A stretch of DNA of 64,000 nt from an uncultured Flavobacteriales bacterium. Its GTDB lineage: Bacteria > Bacteroidota > Bacteroidia > Flavobacteriales > JBLHRE01. Below the pieces are notes generated by a model, which saw only the letters and a list, made by a program, of their open reading frames with translations, was not told the DNA's origin and made no database searches. Shown here piece by piece: positions 33,401 to 43,700 of this stretch. Location of the stretch: the NCBI GenBank assembly GCA_937139155.1, contig CAKZPI010000022.1, positions 62,001 to 126,000 on the forward strand. Reading direction: 5' to 3'. Numbering within the stretch: position 1 is the first letter of the stretch; every line of letters starts with the position of its first letter. The position numbers and the translations under genes are program-made.

Positions 33401-36400
33401 TGCTCGGTTCAAGGCAATTTCAACATTCAGTCTACCGGTGCCCCAGAAATTGACTCTGTTCAAACCATTGACCCAAGTTGCGGGCAAAACAATGGTGAGG
33501 TTTTTGTTTTTGGAAGCGGAGGGCAAGGAGCTTTGACCTACCAAATTCAAGGGGGCTCTTGGCAAGCAAGTTCTTCCTTTGCCAATCTTGGTCCTGGGTC
33601 TTTTTGGTTCTATGTTCAAGACGGGTCTGGCTGTAAGGATTCGGTGGAGGTAAGCTTAAGGCCGGTGCCTCCTCCAGTTTTAAGTTTAAGCCAAAACCAA
33701 GCAGCAGGATGTGGAGCTAATAATGGTTCAGCTACTGTGGTGGTGAGCCAAGGAAGTTCTCCATTTGAGTACCAAATTGACGGGGGGGCTTTTTCCTCTT
33801 CTAATACCTTTTCAAACTTAAGTCCGGGAACTCATGAAGTTGTGGTGCGAGATTCTTTAGGCTGTACAGACACCCTTTCATTTACCACCGGCAATTTGGA
33901 TGAGCTTGTTTTTCAAAGTCTAATCATTGAGCATCCAAAATGCGACCAAAACAACGGGTCAATTCAAGCCCAAGCAGGTGGAGGGCAAGCAGGCTATACC
34001 TATGAGATCATTGGGCTGTCTTCCAATACTTCTGGCGACTTTTTCAATATGGGTCCTGGAAATTACCAACTTCAAATCACCGACTCCAGGGGCTGTCAAA
34101 TTGATACAAACATTCAGTTGATTCAACAGGGAGGGCCCACTATTGATTCGCTTCAAATACAAGGAGATACCTGCGGAAGAAATGCAGGATTCATAAAAAT
34201 CTTTGCCCAAGGAAAGGAATTGGAGTATGCCTTGAATTTTGCAAATTACCAGTCAAGCCATGTTTTTACCGGCTTAAGCGGAGGAAATTATTTGATTTCT
34301 GTACGGGATTCAAATGGATGTAGAATTGATTCGGTGGTTAACCTACCTACCGTAAACGGGCCCAATATCGATTCAGTAATCATCGCTCCAACAACCTGTG
34401 GCTTGCCCAATGGGTCTATTGTGGTTCATGCCTCTGGAGATGCAAGCCCCTTCATTTATTCTTTTGATGATGGAATTTCCTTTCAAAACGACAGTCTTTT
34501 TTCTCCGGCCATTGCCGGAACCTATGATATAATTGTGGAGGACAGCAATGGCTGCCGGGCCTTGACTACTGTAATTGTTTCTTCAGAGCCCGTGCCCTAC
34601 ATTGACTCCCTGGCTATTGGTCCGGTTACCTGCCAGGGAGGAAATGGAAGCTTGGAGATTTTTGCCCTATCAGGTGAGCCTGCTTATTCCTATAGCTTGG
34701 ACGGAAACACATGGCAATCCAGCGCAAGCTTTACTCAGCTGAACCAAGGAAATTATTACGCCTACCTTCAAGACAGTAGAGGTTGCAAGGACTCCATCCC
34801 CTTTACCATAGACAGCATTCCGCCGCCCATTCTTGACTCTTCAGCCCTTTCGAATCCCATTTGCGACCAAGACAATGGAAGTTTGTTCCTATCCGTAGAG
34901 CTCGGCTCAAAGCCTTACCAGTATAGCCTTGACGGCGGGTTGACCTTTCAGTCAGATTCCTTGTTTCAAAACCTGAGCGCGGGCACTTATTCGGTTCAAA
35001 TTCAAGATGCCGAGGGCTGTTTGATTGACACCAGTTTTAGCCTGGTTCAGCAGGGCCTTCCAAACCTCACCAACCTTAGAATTCAGCGTGAGGATTGTAA
35101 CCTCAGCAATGGTGAAATAGAAGCAACAGTTAACGGGAACCCACCTTTTACCTTCTCTTTAAATGGTCAATCGCAGTCTCATGGTTTGTTTACTGGGCTT
35201 AGTCAAGGGTATTATAATTTGGTGATCACCGATGGAAATGGATGTTCACTAGACAGCTTGATTCATTTAAGAACCATTGACGGACCAATCATTGACAGCA
35301 TTCCAACGGATTCAAGTTATTGCGGTAAAAACCTAGGACGGGCTGAAATCTTTAGTTCCGATGGAACTCCTCCTTTTACGTATTCGCTGGATAGCGGGGT
35401 TACCTACCAAACCTCTTCAGTTTTTGATAGTTTGGCCCCGGGCTTTTATTACGCCGTAATTCAAGATTCAAAAGGCTGCCTTTACCTGGATAGTTTGGTG
35501 ATTGACTCCATTCCGGCCTTTGACATGTTAGGGGCAAATCCTTTTTCAGCCAATTGCGGCAACCAAAATGGGTATGTTTTGGTGACCGTAGAAAATGGAG
35601 CCCAACCGGTTGAATACGGATTGAGCCTGAGTAACCTTCAAAGCTCTGACAGCTTGGGCGGTTTATCACCGGGGAATTATACCGTATATGCCAAAGACGC
35701 TAGAGGGTGTATTGACTCCTTGAACTTTACCATTGGGAAAATCACCAAGCCAAGGTGGAAGACCTCCATAAGTCAAGATGCTACCTGTGAAGCCAATAAT
35801 GGATTCATTGAGGTCTCTGCTCAATTTGGGGCTAGGCCTATTCTTTATAGCCTAAATGGGGCAGCCTTTTCATCCGACTCCCTTTTTAATAACCTGGCGG
35901 CAGGGGTATATGTGGTTGAAATGCAGGATGTCAATGGGTGTAGGCGGGACACAAGTTTTCAAATTAACCAATTGGGCTCACCAAACTTCCTTAGCCTTAG
36001 CCTTAGCCCAGAAAACTGTGACCAAGGGGATGGAGAGGTTCAAGCTCAAGGCCAAGGGAATGGTCCCTTTGTGTATCAGCTAAACGGCGGACCTAGAGAC
36101 TCAACCGGGCTTTTTACTCAACTAAGCGCTGGGAATTATACCCTAAGGGTCATCGATACCAATCAATGCTTTCTGGATACAAACTTTGTTCTGGGCGAAA
36201 ACCAGGCTCCAAGCCTTTCTGTGAATAACCTAACCCATGCCAGCTGTGGTCAGTTCAATGGCCGGGTTACTTTGTCAGGAACGGGGGGCAGCGGGTTTTT
36301 GTCTTATTCGGTGGATAGCCTTCCATTTCAAGCTTCTTCTCAGTTTATAGGTTTAGCTCCTGGAATGCATTGGGGGTATTGCAAGGATATTTCCGGCTGC

Positions 36401-39400
36401 ATGGACTCGGTTCAGTTTGAAATTCAAGATCAATCCTCTCCTGAGATTTTTGAGCTAGAATCCATTTTTAATTGCGGAAACCATCGATGGGAGTTGACCA
36501 TTCGTGCAAGGGGAGGAAATGGAGGCAATAGGTATTCAATCAACGGCGGATCAAGCCATCAAACCGACTCTGTGTTCTCAGGGCTGAACCCGGGAAATTA
36601 CAGCATACAAGTTATAGATGCTCTGGGCTGCACGGTAGATTCAAGCCTGTTTCTGCCTAGCTTCACCCCATTGAGTCTTGATAGCATTCAGCGTGACCCA
36701 CCAGCTTGCGGACGAAGTGACGGGAGAATTTGGGTTTTCGCAACTGGATTGCAGCCCCTAAACTTCAGTTTGGATGGAGTAAACTGGCAGACCTCCAACC
36801 GGTTCAATAATCTTAGTCCGGGCTCTTATTCAGTTTCTGTTCAAGATAGCTTAGGATGTATTGAAAGCCTAAACTTTAGCCTATCCAATACGCCCCCACC
36901 CGGCTTGAATATAGCTTCTCTGGAAAACCCAACTTGTGGGCAGTCCAATGGCTCCGTTACGGTGCAAGGAAATGGTTCAGCCCCTCCTTTTACCTATTCC
37001 ATTGATACGGGTTCAGGGCCTTCCCCCTTCGGCATGGATTCAGTTTTTGACAATTTAAGTCCGGGAAACCTAACCGTGTTTGTGGCAGATAGCAATGGAT
37101 GCACCAATAGCTTTTCCATTTCATTGAATGAGGTGAACAATATGGTGATCAATAGCATTTCTGGACAAAGTCCTGGGTGTGGTCAAACCAATGGGTCTAT
37201 TAACCTTAGTTCATCAGGAGGAACCCAGCCCCATGTGTACTCCGTAGACAGCGGGGCCACTTTTCAGGCATCGAGTCAATTTACTAACCTCAGCCCGGGA
37301 ACCTATTACTTGGTGGTTCAAGATGTGAACGGCTGTGAGCGAATGCAGCCCTATACACTGAACCAAGCTCAAGGTCCGGCCATTGATTTAATTGAGTCAA
37401 AAGCGACAACTTGTGGGGTGAATTCAGGCAAAATAGAATTCTTTGTTTCTGGAGGCACGGCTCCATACCAATTCTCCATTGACGGAGGAGCAAGCTTTCA
37501 GGCTCAGTCTTTGTTCACTCAGCTTCCTTCTGGGCTTTACCCCTTGGTGGTTCAAGACCAAAAACTTTGTGAGGTTCGAGACAGCATACTTATTGATTCA
37601 ATTCCTCCTCCAAATTGGGATTCCATTCGGAGTGTGGATGCAAACTGCTTGGCCATTGGGGGGGAAATCCGAATTTATGCCAAGGGGTCTAAGCCATTGC
37701 TGTATTCCATTAATGGAGGAAATTCTTACCAAAGGGATTCCGTTTTTCGGAATCTGCCCCCTGGGAACTATCCCCTTCAGGTAATGGATTCTGTTGGCTG
37801 CTTACTTGACTCAAATGTTCAAATTGGGTTTTTAAACCTTGGGAAAATTGATTCATCACATGCCCTTCCAGACACCTGTAGTAGAGGCTTGGGTCAAATC
37901 ATTGTTTTTGGCTCTGGAGATACCAGCAACCTAAGTTATCGGATAAACATGGGCGCATGGCAGAGGTCTCCTGTTTTTGACAGCCTTTTCGCGGGGATTT
38001 ACACCCTTGATGTCAATCATCCCTCTGGTTGTTCGGATCAAATTCAGGTAAACTTGCTAAACCAAAGAGGACCAAACATCGATAGTTTAAGGCTTAGTCC
38101 GGTAAGGTGCTTGACCACCTCTGGGGCCGTTCAGGTATTTGTATCTGGAGGAAACCAGTTCTTGGAATTTCAGTATGACGGCGGGCCATGGGTTTCCAAT
38201 TCAAACAAGGGCCAGCTTCAGTCTGGTCAGCATTGGGTCATGGTTCGAGATGGTTTTGGGTGTTCAGACAGTCTTTCCTTTACCATTGACTCGGTGCCGC
38301 CCATTGATTTGGTTCAGGCAGAAACCAGCTTTGCCCTTTGTGATACGGGTTCTGCCAGGGTTCGTTTAAAAGGTCAAGGAGGGTTTGCCCCTTATTTGTT
38401 TAGCCTTGACGGGATGAATTGGCAAAGTGATTCCGTTTTCACGGGATTATCAGACGGGAATTACATGGGCTATATTCAGGATAGTTCAAGCTGTATAGAC
38501 AGTCTTTCCTTTAATATTCAAAGGCTATTATCACCAGACCTAATTGAGTTTAGTTTTCAAAATCCTACTTGTACTGAAAACAACGGTAAAATTTCAATTA
38601 CAGCCCTTGGTAATGGGTTGAGCATTCAATGGACTCAGTACCCAAGCCGGAAGGATTCCGTTTTGGATAGCTTAGATGCCGGAGTTTATGCCCTCCGTTT
38701 ACTCGACACCAATGGATGTTCTTTTGACACCAGCTTTGTTTTGAATAGGCTTAATGGTCCTGTGATTGACAGCGTACTAAAAGCACCCAAAACCTGTGGA
38801 AGCCAAAATGCGAGTTTGGAGATATTCGCAACGGGAAGTCAGGGGCCTTTGGAGTATTCACTTGACGGAGCCATTACTTTTCAAAACTCTGGCCTTTTCC
38901 TTGGCCTAGATTCGGGAACCTACCAAATTGTCGTTCGAGATACGAATGGATGTATGGCCAGTCGTCAGGTTTATTTACAGGCCGATCCCGAGCCAGTTCT
39001 TGACACGGCGTTGAGTTCAACGGCCTATTGTTCTGGAGCCAATGGTTCTGTGATTCTTATTGCGAAAGCGGGGGTTTCTCCCTTTAGTTTTGCAGTTGAC
39101 CAAAGTGGCTTCGGTCCTTCAAATAATATCTCAGGTTTGAGTCCGGGATGGCATATGGCCTATTTGCAAGATGCAAACGCGTGCTTAGATAGCTTGCCCT
39201 TTTTCATTGATGATCAGGTTGGTCCGATAAAAGACAGCCTTTATATAAAGCCCACCGCCTGTGGTAAAAGTTTTGGGGAAATATTGATTTCGGCAAGAGG
39301 CAAGGCCCAGCCCTTTGAGTTTGACTTTGGGTTTGGCTTTCAATCCGATTCCGTTTTAGGTGGATTAGCTACGGGTTGGCACTCGTTTTGGGTGAGGGAT

Positions 39401-40480
39401 ACAAATGGTTGCCTTTTGAGCGATTCCGCTTTTGTTCCCGAGCTCGGCCCTCCTAGCATTAAAGGACTTAGCCAATTCAAAGCTCTTTGTCAGGACAGCA
39501 CAGGAAGCATCACCGTACACGGTCAAGGAAATGGCGTGCTTAGCTATGCTATTAATGGAGGAGCATGGCAAAGCGACAGTGTATTTCTTAACCTTCCCCC
39601 AGGGCAATATCAAATTTCCGTTCAAGACTCAAATGGTTGCTTGGCGGGTCAGTCATTTAGTCTTGGGTCCGATCCTAGTTTGCAAACCGGAATAAGTCCA
39701 TCACCACCCTCTCAAGGTTGCGCCCCTTATGAGGCCAGTTTCTACTTCAATGGAATTCAAAATGCCGACTCCTGTTCATGGGATTTAGGAGATGGTACTA
39801 TTGTAAACTCTTGCGCCCCATTTACCCATGAGTACAAGCAACCCGGGTGTTACGATGTTCGAATCTTCATCCGGACCCAAAATGGATGCGAAGGGGATAG
39901 TTTACTTCCCTCTCAAGTATGTGTTTCTCCTACGGCCCTTGCTGATTTTGAATCTGACCCTGAGGGCGTTTATGAGCCCTTGCGCCCCATGGAAATGTTT
40001 AATTACAGTCAATCCGCAGATTCAGCCAGGTGGTATGTAAACGGAGTTCTGGTCAGTGAAGAATGGGAGCCGGTATTAAGAATTCAGGCCAATCCATCTG
40101 ACTCTACCTTTGAGCTTTGCCTGGTTTCATTCCCTCAGCTGGGATGCCCTGATACCCTATGCAAAACCTTCCGTTTGGATCAGGAGTTTCGGTGGTTTAT
40201 TGCCAATGCCTTTACTCCAAATAAAGACGGCCTAAATGAAGGATTCAAGCCTATATTCCTAAATGATCCTTCCCCGGAAGGGTATGCCTTTAAAATTTAC
40301 GACCGATGGGGAGAGCTTCTCTACGAAGCCAATCATCCTGCCGCTTTTTGGGATGGAAAAGACCACATCCGCGGAAGCGAATTTGTAAAGCAAGATGTCT
40401 ATGTATGGACCCTTACTTTCAGAAACCCCATTACTGGGAAAAGGGTAAAAGCTCGGGGACGAGTAAGCTTGCTTCTGTAA
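30410..40480 (+). CDS. giant SprB-repeat surface adhesin, T9SS type B cargo (3356 residues)
   Basis: A secreted protein with signal peptide MNVRGWYTVIFLSIAALVF. Residues about 27-245 form the N-terminal domain common in such proteins (CCSTSNPDQCIEFLVSLGP, then GALYYQIDCG and a GCEGLL region). Residues 246-3103 are 37 units of about 77 residues each, with the SprB-type core (C-x3-NGSI, PFxYSIDGG, FxNLxxGxY, xVxDxxGC). Residues about 3104-3260 hold PKD-like and linker regions (CSWDLGDGTIV), and the last 90 residues are the gliding-motility-associated type B sorting domain (NAFTPNKDGLNEGF to GRVSLLL). It should be exported by the T9SS to the outer surface and act in adhesion or gliding. Translation starts at TTG with a strong SD. 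A related giant gene follows. Confidence 0.93.
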   Translation: MNVRGWYTVIFLSIAALVFPKFGFAQSTCDPSTPSFIVDLTDNPDSLWFSPSVSRDGNCCSTSNPDQCIEFLVSLGPTATGLNFYIHSGANPGGALYYQIDCGLDQPVGQGICLPGDSTYRITFCKPGANQNVYSVQSISGVTTQSTTFYEGCEGLLTTQGLVDSTIVWRSISPGASGAYNFMLSCDSACDSSQVTSQGVGPGTYYFEVSGASKLSCDSGKILVDTAVVTVLPGPKLLNLQPSYNCAAQTYSLDFTSKGGDRPFQFSLDSGQTWQVDSSYLGLTPGTYNLRIQNSSGCDYDTSFYLKPAQALVIDSIYRDPPSCGLYNGVLKIFAQGERPFTFRINGGPYQTDSVFTGLGPGSYQIQVRDSLGCTQQISVSLSNQASPVLSINQINNPSCNNSDGSIQVQATGAAPPFEFAIRTPSGGSLNFQSDSLFTNLGAGTYTLIVRDTNSCYDSTTYSLTEVNDLVITSIQSNAPGCSQSNGSLAIFTSGGQSPLVFSIDSGGSFQSSNNFQNLGAGTYHILVKDQKGCTRYQSFQLNEPLGPGIDLIESKDANCDQNNGSLRIYASGGKPPYAISIDGGLTYDSTTIHSNLAPGTYPIVVVDQDSCKAIDTVRISALTKPEITEIDLNPAACSSVKGSIGISAIGLKPLLYSIDGGVSFTPDSLFQNLDPGNYQVQIQDSVGCIIDTNVFLDNLGLGQIDSVHFTHEICDGSNGSITIFPSGDGQGLSFSIDGGSSYQSDSAFTNLSAGAYTLIVLHSSGCSDTSQVVLQDIPGPSISAVQTQDANCGMDNGSANVQVQSGSPPFLFNFNGGGFQPSSSQAGLSDGTYWVVVKDQNQCLDSVQFTILRSPDLSFDTILVQPALCVNNTGSIEIFMQGGQAPFQYSIDGGSNYQAGNLFSNLSSGSYPIQVLDQAGCLRDSLVVLDFLASPIIDSMNLTSSSCSGNSGSAEIFAQGNGPLLFSLNGGSQQGSGIFTNLSPGLYALEVTDTNGCSVQGNFNIQSTGAPEIDSVQTIDPSCGQNNGEVFVFGSGGQGALTYQIQGGSWQASSSFANLGPGSFWFYVQDGSGCKDSVEVSLRPVPPPVLSLSQNQAAGCGANNGSATVVVSQGSSPFEYQIDGGAFSSSNTFSNLSPGTHEVVVRDSLGCTDTLSFTTGNLDELVFQSLIIEHPKCDQNNGSIQAQAGGGQAGYTYEIIGLSSNTSGDFFNMGPGNYQLQITDSRGCQIDTNIQLIQQGGPTIDSLQIQGDTCGRNAGFIKIFAQGKELEYALNFANYQSSHVFTGLSGGNYLISVRDSNGCRIDSVVNLPTVNGPNIDSVIIAPTTCGLPNGSIVVHASGDASPFIYSFDDGISFQNDSLFSPAIAGTYDIIVEDSNGCRALTTVIVSSEPVPYIDSLAIGPVTCQGGNGSLEIFALSGEPAYSYSLDGNTWQSSASFTQLNQGNYYAYLQDSRGCKDSIPFTIDSIPPPILDSSALSNPICDQDNGSLFLSVELGSKPYQYSLDGGLTFQSDSLFQNLSAGTYSVQIQDAEGCLIDTSFSLVQQGLPNLTNLRIQREDCNLSNGEIEATVNGNPPFTFSLNGQSQSHGLFTGLSQGYYNLVITDGNGCSLDSLIHLRTIDGPIIDSIPTDSSYCGKNLGRAEIFSSDGTPPFTYSLDSGVTYQTSSVFDSLAPGFYYAVIQDSKGCLYLDSLVIDSIPAFDMLGANPFSANCGNQNGYVLVTVENGAQPVEYGLSLSNLQSSDSLGGLSPGNYTVYAKDARGCIDSLNFTIGKITKPRWKTSISQDATCEANNGFIEVSAQFGARPILYSLNGAAFSSDSLFNNLAAGVYVVEMQDVNGCRRDTSFQINQLGSPNFLSLSLSPENCDQGDGEVQAQGQGNGPFVYQLNGGPRDSTGLFTQLSAGNYTLRVIDTNQCFLDTNFVLGENQAPSLSVNNLTHASCGQFNGRVTLSGTGGSGFLSYSVDSLPFQASSQFIGLAPGMHWGYCKDISGCMDSVQFEIQDQSSPEIFELESIFNCGNHRWELTIRARGGNGGNRYSINGGSSHQTDSVFSGLNPGNYSIQVIDALGCTVDSSLFLPSFTPLSLDSIQRDPPACGRSDGRIWVFATGLQPLNFSLDGVNWQTSNRFNNLSPGSYSVSVQDSLGCIESLNFSLSNTPPPGLNIASLENPTCGQSNGSVTVQGNGSAPPFTYSIDTGSGPSPFGMDSVFDNLSPGNLTVFVADSNGCTNSFSISLNEVNNMVINSISGQSPGCGQTNGSINLSSSGGTQPHVYSVDSGATFQASSQFTNLSPGTYYLVVQDVNGCERMQPYTLNQAQGPAIDLIESKATTCGVNSGKIEFFVSGGTAPYQFSIDGGASFQAQSLFTQLPSGLYPLVVQDQKLCEVRDSILIDSIPPPNWDSIRSVDANCLAIGGEIRIYAKGSKPLLYSINGGNSYQRDSVFRNLPPGNYPLQVMDSVGCLLDSNVQIGFLNLGKIDSSHALPDTCSRGLGQIIVFGSGDTSNLSYRINMGAWQRSPVFDSLFAGIYTLDVNHPSGCSDQIQVNLLNQRGPNIDSLRLSPVRCLTTSGAVQVFVSGGNQFLEFQYDGGPWVSNSNKGQLQSGQHWVMVRDGFGCSDSLSFTIDSVPPIDLVQAETSFALCDTGSARVRLKGQGGFAPYLFSLDGMNWQSDSVFTGLSDGNYMGYIQDSSSCIDSLSFNIQRLLSPDLIEFSFQNPTCTENNGKISITALGNGLSIQWTQYPSRKDSVLDSLDAGVYALRLLDTNGCSFDTSFVLNRLNGPVIDSVLKAPKTCGSQNASLEIFATGSQGPLEYSLDGAITFQNSGLFLGLDSGTYQIVVRDTNGCMASRQVYLQADPEPVLDTALSSTAYCSGANGSVILIAKAGVSPFSFAVDQSGFGPSNNISGLSPGWHMAYLQDANACLDSLPFFIDDQVGPIKDSLYIKPTACGKSFGEILISARGKAQPFEFDFGFGFQSDSVLGGLATGWHSFWVRDTNGCLLSDSAFVPELGPPSIKGLSQFKALCQDSTGSITVHGQGNGVLSYAINGGAWQSDSVFLNLPPGQYQISVQDSNGCLAGQSFSLGSDPSLQTGISPSPPSQGCAPYEASFYFNGIQNADSCSWDLGDGTIVNSCAPFTHEYKQPGCYDVRIFIRTQNGCEGDSLLPSQVCVSPTALADFESDPEGVYEPLRPMEMFNYSQSADSARWYVNGVLVSEEWEPVLRIQANPSDSTFELCLVSFPQLGCPDTLCKTFRLDQEFRWFIANAFTPNKDGLNEGFKPIFLNDPSPEGYAFKIYDRWGELLYEANHPAAFWDGKDHIRGSEFVKQDVYVWTLTFRNPITGKRVKARGRVSLLL
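31145..36472 (+). repeat. first full 23-unit cycle in the 3356-residue adhesin
   Basis: Twenty-three tandem units of about 232 bases. The first unit is unusual, starting YNCAAQTYSLDF instead of the C-x3-NG pattern. Unit 2 begins at 31379, unit 5 at 32087, unit 7 at 32552 and unit 8 at 32786. Each of these has a matching partner 5322-5328 bases downstream. Confidence 0.85.
36473..39718 (+). repeat. second, truncated cycle (14 units) in the 3356-residue adhesin
   Basis: The cycle restarts with FNCGNHRWELTI at 36473, 5328 bases after the first cycle. Paired starts are 36707 (unit 2), 37412 (unit 5), 37877 (unit 7) and 38108 (unit 8). Shared phrases include SIxRDPPxCG, a FAIRTPSGG/YSIDTGSGP insert in unit 3, EVNxxVIxSI, and GPxIDLIESK before unit 5. 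It stops after 14 units, where the PKD-like region starts. Confidence 0.85.
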
Positions 40481-40707
40481 TTCCATGTCTGGGAATAATC
40501 TTCCAAAATTTACACAAAACGGCAGAAACCTTCAATGTTTCTGTAAGGGTTAAAGCCTAAGCAAATCCCTCGTTCTCACTAAGGATTCTGATTATCGTCA
40601 TCTTTAAAACAGACAATCGTCAATTTTGGCGAGTGATTTGATTTATAAAGTCCGAGAAAGACAACCAACCACAAAACTACATCCGGTGGGCTCTTTTATT
40701 TAATGGA

Positions 40708-43700
40708 ATGATGATGATGGTGAAGAATGATAAAAATAGAATATTTATACCCTTACTGGTGAGTGCGGCATTATGGGTCCTGGTGCTCCTGCTATATTCA
40801 AGCAGCGCATCGGGGGCCGTAACTGCACAAGGCTCACTAGATAGTTTGGGCATTGATCCTCCCTCTTGCGGAGAAATGAACGGTAAGGTTCGTGTGTACG
40901 GATCTGGAACCCCTCCTTTTTATTATCGGAAAGGACTTACCGGAATCTGGCAAGGAAGCCCTGTTTTCACACACTTAGGTCCTGGAACTCACATTTTTCA
41001 ATTTAGAGATAGCTCAGGAACAATTTATACCCTTTCCACCGTTCTTCAAATGCAGAGCAAACCCAGCCTGAACCTCAAAAGCATCTCCCATCCAAACTGC
41101 GGAAAATCAGACGGTCTTGTTCAAATTACAGCAAATGGTCCGGCAAGCCCCTTTAAGTTCAGAATTAAATTAAACACAGGAAACCCCACTCCTTGGCAAA
41201 GCGATTCCGTATTTCGCAACCTCAGCCAAGGCCAATACACTCTTTATGTTAAAGACAGCAATTCATGTCAGGATAGCATAAGCTTTAGTTTGCAAGACGT
41301 AAACAACCTGGCAATCAATACAATTCAGTCGCAGCCCCCAGCTTGTGGGCAATCAAATGGCGGACTAAACATTTTCGCAAATGGAGGTCGGGCTCCTCTA
41401 TCTTACTCCATAGACGGTGGACAAAGCTTCCAGGCCTCCTTTCAGTTCAGCGGACTTCCTTCTGGGCTATACCAAGTACATGTAAAAGACTCTATAGGAT
41501 GCTCGGTTTCTCAATCTTTCATTTTACACGAAACCAATCCTCCTCAAATACAATTTGTGCAAACCCAAGCAGACCATTGTTTGTCGGGAATGGGAAGCCT
41601 TGAGATTCAGTCTTCAGGAGGGCAGGGTCCTTTTGAGTTCAGCCTTGACGGATTGAGTTTTCAGGCCTCCAACCATTTTGACTCCCTTGGTATAGGTTGG
41701 TATCAGGTTTTTGTGAAAGATGCAAACCTTTGCATTGCTCAAGACTCCGCCTTTATTGCTCCTGGAAACCTCATCCAAATTGACAGCTTGGTAATTCAAG
41801 ATTTTGCCTGCGCTTTCCAGCCGGGAAGCATACAGGTATTTGCCAAAGGCGGCGGGAGCTTAACCTATTCCATTTTGAACCAAGGCTCACCTCAGGCTAG
41901 TTCAAGCTTTCACGGGTTGAATTCAGGAAATTACATCCTTCGGGTTCAAAATTCATACGGATGTTTTCAAGATACCTTGGTTGAGGTGAAGCAATCTAGC
42001 TTAGGTCAGGCTCCGCCCATTCATGTTCTTCCCGAAACCTGCGGTCAGGGCAATGGAGCAATAAGCTTTTCAAAGGTGCCAGGTAATACCTACAAAATTT
42101 CGGCCCAGTCAAATTACACCACTGACACCTTGTTTCAGGGGCTTTCCGCGGGAAGCTACATGCTTTACGTTCAAAGTACCGGTTCTTGCGGAGATACTCT
42201 TGCCTTTCAGGTACCTGCTTTCAGCGGACCCGTACTGCAGAGCCAAAGCATAAGTCATCCTTCATGTGGAATGAATTCTGGAGAAATTTCCCTTCAAGTT
42301 CAAGGAGGAAACCAAGGCCTTAGCTTCAACTGGAACCAAAGCGGATTTTCCAATCAGTCAAGCATTGACAGTTTGGGTCCGGGCGTTTACGATGTCTTAA
42401 TTAAGGATAGCTTAGGTTGCGAGAGTCAATATCAGTTTATCCTGACCCGGAAATCAAGTCCTGGCTTAAACATACTTTCACTTAAAGACGAAACCTGCCA
42501 AAGAGGAAACGCTGAGGTGTCATACCAAAGCCTCGGAGGTTATGGTCCTATGCAAGCCTCCTTGAATGGAGTTCCAGTGCCTAATCAAGGTCAAATTGAC
42601 TCACTCTCTGCCGGAACTTATTATTTCCAGTTGGTAGATAGCCTAGGCTGTAGTTTTGATACCCTTATTCAAATTCAATCCAGCAGTTTTCCAAGCTTTC
42701 ATCAGGTTCAGGTTCAGCCTAGCTCATGTGTTCAGCCTAGTGGGTCCATTCATATAACCGCCACTGGCAATCCTCCCTTGGTTTATAGCATAAATGGAGG
42801 GGTATCAAACCAAACCGGTTCATTTACAAACCTTGACGCAGGCCAATACCTACTTCAAATTTCTGACAGCCTAGGTTGTATCAGCGATTCTTTGGTGGAG
42901 GTTTATTATTCAGACCTTCCTCAAATTGATTCTATGAAAATAGCCATGACTTCTTGCGGAGTGGGAGGAGATCATGTTGAAATATTCGCCTCTGGAGGCC
43001 AGCCCCCATACCTCTACTCATTGGGTGGGGGTGGTTTCTCCAGTCAAAACTCATTCACTGGCTTGAGCAACGGAGCCTATTTGGTGAAGGTTAAGGACGC
43101 CAAAGGTTGCATTCAAACCGATAGCATTTCTCTCAACCTAAGCCAGCCCTTGAACCTAATTGGAACCAACCTTCAAAACGCCCATTGCCAGAGTTCAAAC
43201 GGAAGCATTCAACTCATAGCCTTCAATGGCCATGCTCCCTTTCAGTTTTTTATAAACGGAAGCGCCTTGCCATCCTCAGGCTTAGCAACCGGACTAAATC
43301 CAGGAGTACATAAGGCTTGGGTTATTGACAGCTTAGGCTGCTCAGACACTTTAAGTTTTACCCTTTCGGAAGACCCCGGGTTGGAGATTCTAAGTGCTGG
43401 CCTTAAGCCTGCATCCTGCAGTTCAAACAATGGGGAATTAAGCTTCAACCTTGCTGGAGGAAGCCCTCCTTACCAAATTTCCTTAAACCAAGGCTCTCCA
43501 CGGTTAAACCCTGTTTTTTCAAATCTTGCCCCAGGAACCCATCAAATTAGCATTATAGATTTAAAAGGGTGCAGAATTGATACTAGTTTTACCATTCTTC
43601 AGCTACCACCTCCGCAAATTTTAAAACTTGTAATATCTCCTGAAACTTGTGGGAACCAGGATGCTGAGGTGATTGTAACCGGAACCGGGTTGGGTCTTAG

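Noticed and set aside
40481..40707. tRNA or small RNA gene between the two adhesin genes
   Set aside because: No cloverleaf or conserved RNA element can be drawn; only a short hairpin without a T tract is present.
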